Assembly: GCA_003427395.1 (NCBI GenBank)
Contig: BFEA01000454.1
Location: 570,700 to 605,048 of the forward strand
DNA length: 34,349 nucleotides
Source: Chara braunii
Taxonomy: Eukaryota; Streptophyta; Charophyceae; Charales; Characeae
Reading direction: 5' to 3'
Made by a program: the position numbers and the translations under genes. Below, piece after piece: positions 18,706 to 28,332 of this stretch. The notes under the pieces are model-generated. The model searched no databases and was not told the DNA's origin. It saw only the letters and a program-made list of their open reading frames with translations. Position 1 is the stretch's first letter. Each line of letters starts with the position of its first letter.

Positions 18706-19384
18706 TTGCAACAAGGTCGGCCGCCCTAAGTGAAGGCAGGCACGACAGGCCCTCAGGGCCTCGTTTTCAGGGTACCCCCGCAAATGGGGAAATTCAGGCA
18801 GTTGCACAGCATCAGTTGGTTGAATGAACTTAGGCCCTGGGCCGCCCGTGTGAATGAATGTAAAGCAGGCCCTGGGCTGGGTACGGGTACCGGGCCAAGC
18901 ACAGGCCGAAAGCAGTTGGGCACATGCAACTACTTCAGGCCCAATGCCTGCATTCCTCGTGACTGGGCCTCAGGCTACCGGGGCCTACTGGAAGCTTCTT
19001 GGACTGGACGCAGGCAGGCCACGGGGATATAGGCAAGGGCCAGCCTCCTCATTTGACATTCGGGTGCTGGCTGCATGCGGCGAGAGCGCTGCTGCTCTAT
19101 TTGCTGGCTGGCGCCCTCGCACTCACGGGCGAGTGTGGAAGAAACAGGCAGCCATAGCCACGCTGCCTGCTGTAAGCTGGGTTGGGCGCAGGTTGGTCCT
19201 TGGGTGCTAGAGGCATCTGTGCGGTGAGGATCNGGGTTGAGAGCGAANCGGNAGTCATACCTGGTGCTTGAGGCGAGCGGCATTGGCCGCATATGCTCGT
19301 ACTTCGGTGAAGCTGTTGACGTCAACTTCGGCATCGTAGTAGTAGGCTAGATAGGATCTGCCATCTTGTAGTCTGGGCGCCGAG
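18706..19384 (+). mobile_element. diverged LTR1-related LTR, cut by assembly gap
   Basis: CCGCCCTAAGTGAAGGCAGG and later TGGGCGCCGAG match LTR1 landmarks (12190s and 13110s), in the same order and plus orientation, with many substitutions. It is a diverged subfamily member and runs into the N gap. Three isolated N bases occur at 19233-19252. Confidence 0.65.
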
Positions 19385-20283
19385 NNNNNNNNNNNNNNNN
19401 NNNNNNNNNNNNNNNNNNNNNNNNNNNNNNNNNNNNNNNNNNNNNNNNNNNNNNNNNNNNNNNNNNNNNNNNNNNNNNNNNNNNNNNNNNNNNNNNNNNN
19501 NNNNNNNNNNNNNNNNNNNNNNNNNNNNNNNNNNNNNNNNNNNNNNNNNNNNNNNNNNNNNNNNNNNNNNNNNNNNNNNNNNNNNNNNNNNNNNNNNNNN
19601 NNNNNNNNNNNNNNNNNNNNNNNNNNNNNNNNNNNNNNNNNNNNNNNNNNNNNNNNNNNNNNNNNNNNNNNNNNNNNNNNNNNNNNNNNNNNNNNNNNNN
19701 NNNNNNNNNNNNNNNNNNNNNNNNNNNNNNNNNNNNNNNNNNNNNNNNNNNNNNNNNNNNNNNNNNNNNNNNNNNNNNNNNNNNNNNNNNNNNNNNNNNN
19801 NNNNNNNNNNNNNNNNNNNNNNNNNNNNNNNNNNNNNNNNNNNNNNNNNNNNNNNNNNNNNNNNNNNNNNNNNNNNNNNNNNNNNNNNNNNNNNNNNNNN
19901 NNNNNNNNNNNNNNNNNNNNNNNNNNNNNNNNNNNNNNNNNNNNNNNNNNNNNNNNNNNNNNNNNNNNNNNNNNNNNNNNNNNNNNNNNNNNNNNNNNNN
20001 NNNNNNNNNNNNNNNNNNNNNNNNNNNNNNNNNNNNNNNNNNNNNNNNNNNNNNNNNNNNNNNNNNNNNNNNNNNNNNNNNNNNNNNNNNNNNNNNNNNN
20101 NNNNNNNNNNNNNNNNNNNNNNNNNNNNNNNNNNNNNNNNNNNNNNNNNNNNNNNNNNNNNNNNNNNNNNNNNNNNNNNNNNNNNNNNNNNNNNNNNNNN
20201 NNNNNNNNNNNNNNNNNNNNNNNNNNNNNNNNNNNNNNNNNNNNNNNNNNNNNNNNNNNNNNNNNNNNNNNNNNNNNNNNNNN
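19385..20283. other. assembly gap, 899 N
   Basis: Unknown sequence between a diverged LTR1 and a CT array. Any open frame crossing it is meaningless. Confidence 0.99.
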
Positions 20284-20302
20284 TCTCTCTCTCTCTCTCT
20301 CC
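20284..20302. repeat. (CT)n array at gap edge
   Basis: CT units touch the N gap, so the assembly probably broke in a longer array. Confidence 0.9.
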
Positions 20303-20390
20303 CGTCTGGTCTCTCTTCCTCTCTCTCGCTTCCCGCGGACGCGCTTGCGTTTTTTGCTTTTTCAAGGGTCTTGTTTTTTTTTTTTTGTTG

Positions 20391-20459
20391 TTAATAAAGA
20401 TCTCCCGATGGTCCACGGGTCAGATATCAAACTGATCGGAAGAGATACTACACTTGATC
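20391..20459 (-). ncRNA. U2 snRNA-like repeat, copy 1
   Basis: On the minus strand the segment reads GATCAAGTGTAGTATCT, then a variant of TGTTCTTATCAG, TTTGATATCTGA and GTGGACCATCGG. These correspond to U2 snRNA from roughly nucleotide 28 through stem-loop II. The branch-point-pairing box GTAGTA is intact in this copy. The U2 5' stem-loop I is replaced by a GAC/GAT triplet run, and the Sm site and 3' stem-loops are missing. After about 69 bases the sequence turns A-rich. It is a U2-derived repeat or retropseudogene, not a normal U2 gene. Confidence 0.75.
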
Positions 20460-20504
20460 GTCATCGTCGTTGTCGTTTTGAGGGGTGGGATAGTTCGTTT
20501 TTTG

Positions 20505-20506
<2 letters not shown>

Positions 20507-20555
<49 letters not shown>
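20507..20555. repeat. (CT)n array between U2-like copies 1 and 2
   Basis: About 24 CT units. Array length differs between units and explains the period change from 203 to 214 bp. Confidence 0.95.
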
Positions 20556-20557
<2 letters not shown>

Positions 20558-20593
20558 TGCGCGCTGTTTTTCCGTGTTTTTTTTGTTTTTTTG

Positions 20594-20662
20594 TTAATAA
20601 AGATCTCCCGATGGTCCACGGGTCAGATATCAAACTGATCGGAACAGATACTGCACTTGATC
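20594..20662 (-). ncRNA. U2 snRNA-like repeat, copy 2
   Basis: Nearly identical to copy 1 over 69 bases, starting 203 bases further on. On the minus strand the branch-pairing box reads GCAGTA instead of GTAGTA, while the next block CTGTTC matches U2 better than in copy 1. It is again followed by an A-rich stretch and a CT/GA array. Confidence 0.75.
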
Positions 20663-20711
20663 GTCATCGTCGTCGTCGTTTCGAGGGGCGGGATAGTTAG
20701 TTAGTTTGGGG

Positions 20712-20713
<2 letters not shown>

Positions 20714-20768
<55 letters not shown>
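20714..20768. repeat. (CT)n array between U2-like copies 2 and 3
   Basis: About 27 CT units, followed by TGCTGCGCGCTG as in the previous unit. Confidence 0.95.
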
Positions 20769-20775
<7 letters not shown>

Positions 20776-20807
20776 GCGCTGTTTTTCCGTGTTTTTTTTT
20801 TTGGTTG

Positions 20808-20876
20808 TTAATAAAGATCTCCCGATGGTCCACGGGTCAGATATCAAACTGATCGGAGCAGATACTGCACTTGATC
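20808..20876 (-). ncRNA. U2 snRNA-like repeat, copy 3
   Basis: Third copy, 214 bases after copy 2, with the same GCAGTA variant and the same truncation points. The unit is followed by another CT array, then a CG-rich end where the tandem order stops. Confidence 0.75.
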
Positions 20877-20925
20877 GTCATCGTCGTCGTCGTTTTGAGG
20901 GGCAGGATAGTTAGTTAGTTTGGGG

Positions 20926-20927
<2 letters not shown>

Positions 20928-20966
<39 letters not shown>
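20928..20966. repeat. (CT)n array ending the U2-like tandem
   Basis: CT units followed by a GC alternation (TGCGCGCGCGCC), which could adopt Z-DNA; that is inference. Confidence 0.93.
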
Positions 20967-20968
<2 letters not shown>

Positions 20969-21003
20969 CGCGCGCGCCGATTTTCAAATGGATCGCAACA
21001 GTT

Positions 21004-21024
21004 CACGAAAGCCCACCAGTGGAC

Positions 21025-21077
<53 letters not shown>

Positions 21078-21227
21078 ACGACTCACCTGTGTCGGCGTCC
21101 CCCATTTCTTGCGATGTCCACAACTGCCCAGCCAAGGGCCACCACTGCTCACCACAGCCCACCACAACTCACCACGGCCCACCACTGCCCACTGCTCACC
21201 ACAGTTCACGACAGCCCACCACTGGAC

Positions 21228-21230
<3 letters not shown>
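21004..21230. repeat. CCAC-rich minisatellite bounded by a repeated 24-mer
   Basis: A 24-base sequence CACGA(A/C)AGCCCACCA ... GGACGTG occurs at 21004-21027 and 21207-21230, 203 bases apart, each followed at once by a GA array. Between them (21110-21206) are many irregular CCCACCACT/CTCACCACA units. Confidence 0.85.
21027..21074. repeat. (GA)n array
   Basis: About 24 GA units, opposite in strand sense to the CT arrays just upstream, so the region has CT and GA tracts facing each other. Confidence 0.95.

Positions 21231-21231
<1 letters not shown>

Positions 21232-21315
<84 letters not shown>
21232..21315. repeat. (GA)n array, about 84 bp
   Basis: The longest dinucleotide tract in the window. 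With the upstream CT arrays it could pair to form a large hairpin. Confidence 0.95.
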
Positions 21316-21416
21316 CGCTTGACGACAACTCGCACGATCTGGCCGCCACAGTTACGCGACATACGACTGTGACGAAACGGTCTGCGCACAGTGAGGTAAC
21401 ACGGCCAGCCCACCGG

Positions 21417-21529
21417 AACCGGTTTGCCCGTTGGGAAAGCAGCCTTCCCACACAGGCAAACCGGTTCCCGTGGGCTAGGCTGCTTTCCCAGCGGGCAAAC
21501 CGGTTCCCGTGGGCAAAGGCAAACCGGTT
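21417..21529. repeat. palindromic AACCGGTT repeat cluster
   Basis: Four AACCGGTT palindromes (21417, 21459, 21498, 21522). Two 28-bp arms, 21417-21444 and 21478-21505, are reverse complements with one mismatch. On the minus strand the cluster lies in the continuing gag frame and encodes repeated GNRFA-like motifs. Confidence 0.9.
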
Positions 21530-22257
21530 GTAACATCTGGGCCGTCGGGACCTTTCGGATTGACGATCCCGATCGGCTGCCTTATCATTGGACAAGGAGC
21601 CTGCAGTGCAGCCATAATTTGTCTCTGGCCTGCCAATAGTTCATTCAACACTCCCTGCTGAACAACCTGCGTTTCGGCCACGCAAAGCAACGAGTTACGC
21701 AACGCTTGCATTGCAGGATCAAGTGTTGACTCGTCTAGTGCCTCTAATTTGCTTAACTCATGTCTCCTACTCCCTAGTCTAGCTTTTCTCAACATAGCCC
21801 ACTGTCTCCTCTATGCTCCCTCTCTCAACTGTCGTTGCAGCTCATCATGAAGTTCTTCTGCTTGGAGGATCTCATAATCCTCCGGTGTGAGTTGAGTCTG
21901 TTGGCCTTGCAAGCCAACAGTCTGACTAATGGAAACCTAAGAAACTCCCTAATTGACACCTGACGAAGAGGCCTGAGACAAGGCTTGTGACACTTTGGAG
22001 GAGGTAGCCATCACAGCCTCAGCCCGGACCCTAGCGTCCGCTAGTCTTGCCGCTGCAAGTGTCCGTTCAGCGTTGGCTGTCGCTGTCCTAGCCCACTTTA
22101 ATGTCGTCCTTTCCCTGGTATCCCTTCGCAGCCTCCTTTCCTCTCCTTGGCCTGATTCCAAGAAGGTAATCGGTCGACTGAGTGCAGCTCTACAAGTAAC
22201 TCTAAGGGGTTCTACTAGTCTCTCCTCCTCCTCACTACTGCCTGCATCACTCATCAA
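21475..22257 (-). pseudogene. Gag N-terminal region of the LTR1 element
   Basis: One minus-strand frame starts MMSDAGSSEEEERLVEPLR at 22257. It continues through charged helical sequence (RERTTLKWARTATANAERTL), three in-frame TAG stops at about 21945, 21933 and 21810, and then TPEDYEILQAEELHDELQRQL and SKLEALDESTLDPAMQALRN. The position downstream of a primer site and LTR1 on the same strand, and the acidic then coiled-coil-like character, fit Gag. No zinc knuckle is visible because the frame dissolves into the AACCGGTT cluster and GA arrays. Family assignment rests on context. Confidence 0.6.
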
Positions 22258-23538
22258 CTACAATGTGTGTGATCTAAACTAGAATCCACACTGAATCCTA
22301 CCTCAGCATGACACCCAACCGAGTATGATTATCAACTATTTTCGGTCAGCATGGAGAGAAACAGTTAAGTGGTCAGTAACAAGTAAAGTCAGATCCTACA
22401 GGTAACACTAGTTCTATTTTTAGATTATTCTAATACAGATTGCAATGCAACAAGGAAAATACTATCCTATCTGCAGTTGTCTGTCAGTTGTCAACAAGTC
22501 CGTACAACTAAATAATCAAGAACAAAACAGTTTACCTGTGGAGATGTATGCTGGATGGTAGTTTGTCTAATTAATGCCACAGCGTCTAACTGCCAAAACA
22601 ATTGGTCTGGTAGAACCTTGCATGGTGGGTAGTTTATCTGGGGCGGATGCCTTATCTGGGGCGCTTACACAGTAATGTTAAAGGCAAATCTTAAAGGCAA
22701 ATCTGGCTATATGTTGAAACCTCCGCCTCCGGCCCACCCGTGCCCCAAGTCTATGCCGAACCTGTCAGCCCCCCTGCAAGTTGTTTACCCTAGCATGCAA
22801 CGAGCCTTACTATCGGTTTGATCTGGCTGATCAAGAGGCAGTTTAAGGACAGCCCCCAAGGTCCTCAGGAATAATTTAACGTCGCAGACAGGACGACGAT
22901 CACAGCCAGGGTTTAACACCAAAACCCGCCAGAAATATTTAGAGACGGTCTGGTAAGCGCCTGTTCAAAGGGCTGGCATGCCCTGCATGACCTCTATTGC
23001 GCAGCAGCAGAACCAAGGACTTGCGGCAAAGCATGCGTGTACTAGTCCCAGCGGGTTGGCATGGTGACCGTGACCCGAGTGCTTCGTCCAGGGCCCTTCA
23101 TAGGCTTTGCCCGTCTCCCACCAGCTTGCTGCCCTGGAAGAATGTCGACTCTCAAGGTTGAGTGCTCGCGACACCTCACATTGAGAGGACTCTCAAGACA
23201 GAACTCACTTCCTCACGGTAAGAAGCAATGGAGAGGGTAGATAAGGAAGAGCCCCCAACCACAGATTTCTCACCGGCAACCTGATGTGCATTTATGATGA
23301 CCGGTCTTTGCCTCGGCACAACCAACAGCAGAATGCAGTTCCACCTCGGCTTAAATGCCACATCAGGGAGCTCTCATCATCCAGCGTACACCTCTAATGT
23401 CACCACATAGCTTCCTGGCACGCCCACACAACCCTGGGCCGCCTATCATTCAACGCCCAAGCCTTATCACTGCCTCACACCTCATGCGAAGCACCAAACG
23501 GCTATTGTGAATAATCAATGAAGCGCAGTTCAAACCAG
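22258..23538 (-). mobile_element. 5' leader of the LTR1 element
   Basis: About 1.28 kb between the primer site and the Gag start on the minus strand, without a convincing long frame. It contains a short duplication (TTATCTGGGGCG twice, near 22635-22660, and AAAGGCAAATCT twice near 22680-22700). Long untranslated leaders are usual in large plant Ty3 elements. Confidence 0.6.
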
Positions 23539-23550
23539 CCTCTGATACCA
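23539..23550 (-). promoter_or_regulatory. primer binding site for initiator tRNA-Met
   Basis: On the minus strand TGGTATCAGAGG lies just after the LTR1 end; 11 of 12 bases match the standard Met-initiator primer site. It fixes the orientation of the LTR1 element. Confidence 0.85.
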
Positions 23551-23553
23551 AAT

Positions 23554-24515
23554 TGCAAGGAAAATGAGCAACAGCGAGATGACAAAATCCAGAATGCACA
23601 ATCACATTGAAAGCCAGATAGTATCTCCGTGTCCAGAAAGCAGCATTGCACCAATATAACACCAATGGAGATTTGTAACACTGAAAACCAATGTCAATGA
23701 GAGCTTGCTCTCGCCATCATCAACATAGGAGTCCAGTCTCTTCTCCCTACTTGGCGCTCAGCGCCCAGCCTACTTCCTACACAGCTACTGTCTGCCTACT
23801 AATTGACAATGCAACTGTTGACACCAGCGGCCAACGAAGTACTTGAAGATGTCGCCCGATGCAGACCATCGCCAATACCAGGTATGTGCCCTCACATCAT
23901 CATCATCATCATCCTTCTCTCTCTCCCCTGACCTACACCCACGTCTTCCCTCTGCACACCCGAAGACCACCCCTGCGCCTCACTGTAGTCCAAGCCCCAG
24001 CCAGCTATGGAGGCTGGGCTATGGCGCTGCCCTCAGCAGCGCCCTCACTCACACACGACCGCACGTGCTTGCACCTTGCCTCTCAGCGCCAGCAGCAGCC
24101 CACGAGCGTCCGCTCCAGCAGTGCTTCCGCTAGCATGCAAGTGCCTGAATGCCAGCCCAGGCAGCGAGCTCTTTCCTATATGGAAAGAGCCTGCCTCGAT
24201 TGGCGGCCTGGCTGGCCTGGGCCTCTGCCCAGAAGCTTCCTGTAGGCCTCAGGAGGCTGTGCCTCCGATGCAGCTGCCGGGCCTCCGTTCGGTTGGGCCT
24301 CCCAACTGTCTGTGTATGAGGCTGCGATTCTTGCCCAGGGCCTGCATTTCCGGAAAAGGCCTGGTAGGCCGTGGAATATCTTTGCTGCTCGACCTGTGTT
24401 TTCCCTCAACCAACTGGAGCGTCACAATTGCCTGGACCCCAAATATGAAATTGAGAGCAAAGGGCCTCTCACGATTTGTTAGGCCCGCCTTCACTTAGGG
24501 CGGGCACTTGTAACA
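23554..24515 (-). mobile_element. uninterrupted LTR1 (962 bp)
   Basis: On the minus strand it begins TGTTACAAGTGCCCGCC and ends TTCCTTGCA. It is the reference copy for LTR1: it shows the empty site for the LTR2 insertion (GATACTATCTGG) and a single copy of the segment duplicated in the other LTR1. A CAT triplet run lies at about 23895-23913. A primer site follows its end, and internal 3'-end sequence precedes its start. Confidence 0.87.
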
Positions 24516-24556
24516 GGGCCCCTTCGGCCTGCGGAGGACACAGATCCTCGGACTGA
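24516..24556 (-). mobile_element. internal 3' end of an LTR1 element upstream of the LTR
   Basis: Matches the internal sequence just before LTR1 at about 12145-12181 (GAGGATCTGTGTCCTC and AAGGGGCCC). Since the other side of this LTR has a primer site, the LTR is flanked by internal sequence on both sides. Confidence 0.78.
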
Positions 24557-24709
24557 GGCAAAAAGTTCTATTTATTTTTCTGCATAACATTTTTTTTTTT
24601 TTTTTTTCCCCCTGGTGCTGGGACCTTCCCTGGTCCTTGCAGGGCCTGGCCACCCGGGCAAACAAGGTGACCCGGCTGCCCCGGCTGGTAGCCCAGCTCG
24701 CTAGACATG
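24557..24709. other. unassigned, with T run and GGGACC-rich stretch
   Basis: Contains a run of about 18 T (24591-24608) and short inverted motifs around GGACCTTCCCTGGTCC. No gene is seen. Confidence 0.5.
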
Positions 24710-24860
24710 TCCACACCAAGTCCAAAGCAAGTCCAAACCAGTTTCCAATCAGTTCCAAACCAAATCCAGACCAAATTCAAACCCAAGTCCGAACCAAGTC
24801 CAAACCCAGTCTAAACCAGGTCCAGATTCCAGACCAAGTCCAATCCAACCAATTCAAAAA
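24710..24860. repeat. degenerate CCAAGTCCAAA minisatellite
   Basis: A dozen or so irregular 10-12 bp units resembling ACCAAGTCCAAA run through the segment. Open frames on both strands (PNQ/KSK-rich and LVWTCFGL-rich) come from the repeat. Confidence 0.85.
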
Positions 24861-24893
24861 GTCCAGACAACTTCGAAAAGGCCTTCACAGTGT

Positions 24894-24938
24894 TCACACA
24901 CACACACACACGCACACACACACACACACACACACACT
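24894..24938. repeat. (CA)n microsatellite
   Basis: CA units with one CG interruption. Confidence 0.95.
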
Positions 24939-25284
24939 TCTCTTTCTCTGTGGATGGATGTGTTTTGCTGGTTTGGTTTCTTAAAGTCTTATACATGGCC
25001 TAATTCTTTGCCCTGCTTTGCAGGATGGGCTGTCTTGTTGCTGAGGTAATGTCTGTGGGTGGCCACAAGTTTTTCCTGGGGTGGTAGTTTGGGGGTTTGG
25101 CCATGATATCATCACGAGGAGGCTCAGAGAGTGTTTGCTGTGGGTGTCATTCCCGCGGGCTGGTCTTTCGGAGCACATGGAAATGGAAGAATGGGGTGCC
25201 TTCTAGGGTTAGAAGAAACAAGAGAAATGAAAGTTAGCAAGGGCCAATACTGATCGAAACTTCGTCAATGATTCTTGGTTTCAG

Positions 25285-25380
25285 TCTGCAGGTGGTGGAC
25301 CGGTATTGCCATGGATGTGGAGTACCAAAAATAAGAGTGAAACTGTGCTGTTGAAATCGCCTGATGCTCGACCATGCAAG
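25285..25380 (+). CDS. candidate phase-0 exon of an unidentified host gene
   Basis: A 96-base stretch follows an acceptor (GATTCTTGGTTTCAG at 25270-25284) and precedes a consensus donor GTACGT at 25381. The only open frame gives 32 complete codons from SAGGGPVLPWMWSTK to SPDARPCK, so both ends are phase 0. An alternative acceptor at 25291 would give phase 2. It is compatible in phase with the exon at 2386-2493 and with the next candidate at 25707. I do not recognise the family. Non-repetitive composition between microsatellites argues for a genuine exon. Confidence 0.42.
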
Positions 25381-25548
25381 GTACGTCCAACCCCCAAATC
25401 ACAGCCAAGCAAAAAGAACAGGAAATTACGCAGGGGCTTATTTGGCCCCAGACGGCTCACACACACACCTTTTTGGGATATTCCGACAAAGACTGCCAAG
25501 CATAGAGCAGATGCAGATGTGATGATCACCTGCTGAGCAACGAGGAAC

Positions 25549-25569
25549 ACACACACACACACACACACA

Positions 25570-25610
<41 letters not shown>
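25549..25610. repeat. (CA)n microsatellite
   Basis: About 30 CA units with one CGCG interruption, in the presumed intron between the exon candidates at 25285 and 25707. Confidence 0.95.
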
Positions 25611-25612
<2 letters not shown>

Positions 25613-25706
25613 CCCCAAGGGCAACCAACAAACTGTCTAATTATAAAATTGCTTTAATATGTTGGACTGACTGTCTCATCTCAAATGCTCTCGTTGTCTG
25701 CAATAG

Positions 25707-25832
25707 GACAAAGACTGCTTTGATTCTGAATCTATTCATCTGGGTGGAATTGGGGCTGTTGTGGGGAAAATCTATAACACACACACGCACACATGCAATG
25801 AATTGCAGTTGCTCACGCGGGCTGTACACTAA
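25707..25832 (+). CDS. candidate terminal exon of the same host gene
   Basis: Begins after a good acceptor (CTCGTTGTCTGCAATAG at 25690-25706) and stays open in phase 0 for 41 codons to TAA at 25830-25832. It starts DKDCFDSESIHLGGIGAVVG. The last third contains a short CA repeat (THTHT) near 25777-25796, so the true end of the exon could lie before it, although no GT donor is obvious there. In phase it continues directly from 25380. No family is recognised. Confidence 0.38.
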   Translation, partial: DKDCFDSESIHLGGIGAVVGKIYNTHTHTCNELQLLTRAVH

Positions 25833-27129
25833 GTGTGTCTGCTGTTTGCCTATTCTGAGCCCTTCGGGACTTGATCCTGTGACCTAGAGTTTGCATGTGT
25901 TGATTACTACCATAGCTTTGAGTCTGGCTTGATCCGTGAACCTGTCGCCGGTAGTCTCTATTTGGCAGTCTTAGACCCTTCAGGTCTTGCTGTTTTGTCC
26001 TTTTCTTCTCTTCTGGAAACTGGTAGGCCCGTAGGTCTCTCGTTTGTGTGTCCTAGTCTTGGGTCCCTGTAGTCTAGATTTCCATCCAGATGCATGTAGG
26101 CAGATCTTGACTGTTTGACCGTAGATGTTTGCTGTTTCAACGGTCAGATAGGTTCCGAGTCGTAGGTGACTGCTGTGTTGTAGGTCTAAGGAAGTTGGGT
26201 AGAAGTAGGGAGAGGCCGAGAAGTTTGAGGTTCTTTTCTCATTTTTTGGAAGTGACGACGGCAGTATATGAGTGGCACTATTTCCAGCGCTCAGCCTTCT
26301 TCCTCTTCGAAGGGGAACTTGGGCAGCCATAGCTGGGGCGCCCTGCAGCTTGAGGAGGCAGCACTGGTAGGTCTTCCAGGTGCTGATGCCACTGCCATCA
26401 CACTGCTGTTTGTGGGGGTTGAAGGACGCGGCTGTTCATCAAGTGGCTTGTTGCTGGTTGCTGCCATACCAGGGCAGCCATCATCTTCTTCATCGAGGTT
26501 CACCTTCTTCGTCACGATGGTTTGCGGCGATGCAACTTGATATCTGGCTCATGACAGATCAGCACCTGTACTTTCAGGCTCGGGGCATGATGGGATGCTG
26601 TGTTCAACAGTGGGCTATCATTGGAGGCTGGGGGTCGTAGGGAGAAGAGGAAGTTTCAGTGAAGCTTCGTTGAAGTGTATTGTTGGGGGTTAATTGGAGG
26701 TGGAACAGATTGCGTGGTTGAGATTCTTGGAGTTGTTCGGTTGACAGGAGGAGAGCAGGGGGTGTAATATATATATATTAACCCTCCGGTGCTAGTGGTG
26801 CTGGTAAAAGCAGACACCTGTGCCATTGCATTTAAAAACTCTCACACTCTCCTCATGGCGTCGGTCCATGCACCACTGCCGCACAGACACAATCATTCAC
26901 CTGTGCCCATACTACCGTCAGATCATGAGAGAATAGTCCACCATCACCGCACACATGAAAAATTAAAAGCAGAACTGCCGCTCGCCGTGCCGTCGAAACC
27001 GGTACCACGCCGCCGTGCCAAAAAAATTGGAAGCAGTTTCCCGCCGAAATGCCGCTGCCCTGCCAAAAAATTGGCAGCGTAATCTTACAAAAAAAATATC
27101 ACCTTTGTCGTGCCGTCAAACGGACAACA
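25833..27129. other. unassigned, low gene content
   Basis: No clear element. A minus-strand frame at 26291-26515 (75 residues, acidic, starting MTKKVNLDEEDDG and ending PFEEEEG) has non-repetitive composition and could be an exon, but has no splice or homology support. A TA run lies at about 26769-26780. Near 27000-27075 GCCGCC/GTGCC words and two AAAAATTGG motifs recur. Confidence 0.45.
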
Positions 27130-27134
27130 CCTCC

Positions 27135-28327
27135 TGTTGCATACTCGTGAAACACAGTCATAAGTATGGCGCAGATTCCCATAACCGACCAGATAATACA
27201 GGGTTAATACAAATACAGCGAAAGAGTTGATACCCATGGACTGACTCTGACCTGACTCAGACTGCAATCGAACACTCTCAATCATGCATCAGTGGTGTGA
27301 AAGCCCTGGCCTTGGGCATAGAAGAAAGGCCAGGGTCTGAGATCATACACGGACGAATGGAGGGAGAGGAGAGACGAAGGGAGGAGGAGAGGGAAGATGA
27401 CGTCAACTCAATGTTTCCAAAGATAGTATCTTGAAATGTTAGAGGTAGCAAAAATCCGAAATGTCGTGAACACAGTGTCTCACAATGTCTCAGATATCAA
27501 TCTCACAATGTCAAGGTACATCTTCAGAGGAGGATGAAATCAGATCCCAAGAGTAGTCCTCAACCTACAGTCCCAATGTCGCTCTCTCCAATATCATCAG
27601 AATTCGTAACCATCCTTCATACTCGTAGTAGTCCCGTAGAACCCATGAGTAGACTTAGACTGAGAAGGTAGGAGGAGTGAGAGCGAGAGAGAGAGAGAGA
27701 GAGTGGTGGAGGAAGAAGAGGGAGAGAAGGCAAGACCTTTCTCCCTGGTACCTGATACGGTAGCTATGGCGTCGTAGGGACTGGTGCTGGGCCGCGGGCT
27801 GGGCCGGTGGCTGACGCTGCTCCCAATGCTGCGCTAGTTCCTCTCTGCCGCTGAGCTCCTTCTCTCCTCGCGGCTCATGGTAACGTTGCAACGGTGCGCT
27901 AATCCAGCTAACGCTGAAATGCTGCGCTAATCCTGAAGACTAACCTCTTGTCTACTACTAACCTACTTTCTGTAGACTGGTACCCGACTAATATAGTGCG
28001 GGGCCAGCCTCAAGGCTGCTGGTACCTTGGGTCTGGACCGTTGATCTGATCAACGGTTCAGATCCTCTTGCCAATTCTGAAAGTGGCGGCCTAACTTGGC
28101 CGTTGAACTGTGCCGCCGGTAGGTCCTACCGCTGGACCGGTACCGGCCTGAAACAATGTGACCGTTGGGTCTGTCTTAGACCCCTATACCTAGGCCTACT
28201 GGGTTTTACATGAACCGGCGTACTCCTAGGTCTGCCTGGGCCTGATCTGAACTGTCGTACCCCTAGGCATACCCTGACTTAGAGGAACCGGGCCCTAACT
28301 GGGGCCCATGTGGCTCAAAATGCCACA
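27135..28327 (-). mobile_element. diverged solo LTR2 with CCTCC target duplication
   Basis: Plus-strand ends TGTTGCATACTCGTG and AAAATGCCACA match the inverted ends of LTR2; length is 1193 bp. CCTCC occurs directly on both sides (27130-27134 and 28328-28332), a 5-bp target duplication. Substitutions and indels against the other three copies are frequent, so it is an older or different subfamily copy. One caution: the right flank also reads AAGGGGAGG on the minus strand, which could be a polypurine tract instead. Confidence 0.85.
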
Positions 28328-28332
28328 CCTCC

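Noticed and set aside
19322-20416. Long minus-strand open frame
   Set aside because: It spans the 899-base N gap; the unknown residues carry no information.
25021-25042. Micro-exon between TTTGCAG and GTAATG
   Set aside because: The 22-base segment would introduce a stop when joined in phase 0 after the exon at 2386-2493 and breaks the otherwise consistent phase.
26291-26515. Acidic 75-residue minus-strand open frame
   Set aside because: Composition is gene-like, but there is no splice, homology or context support; mentioned only within the unassigned region.
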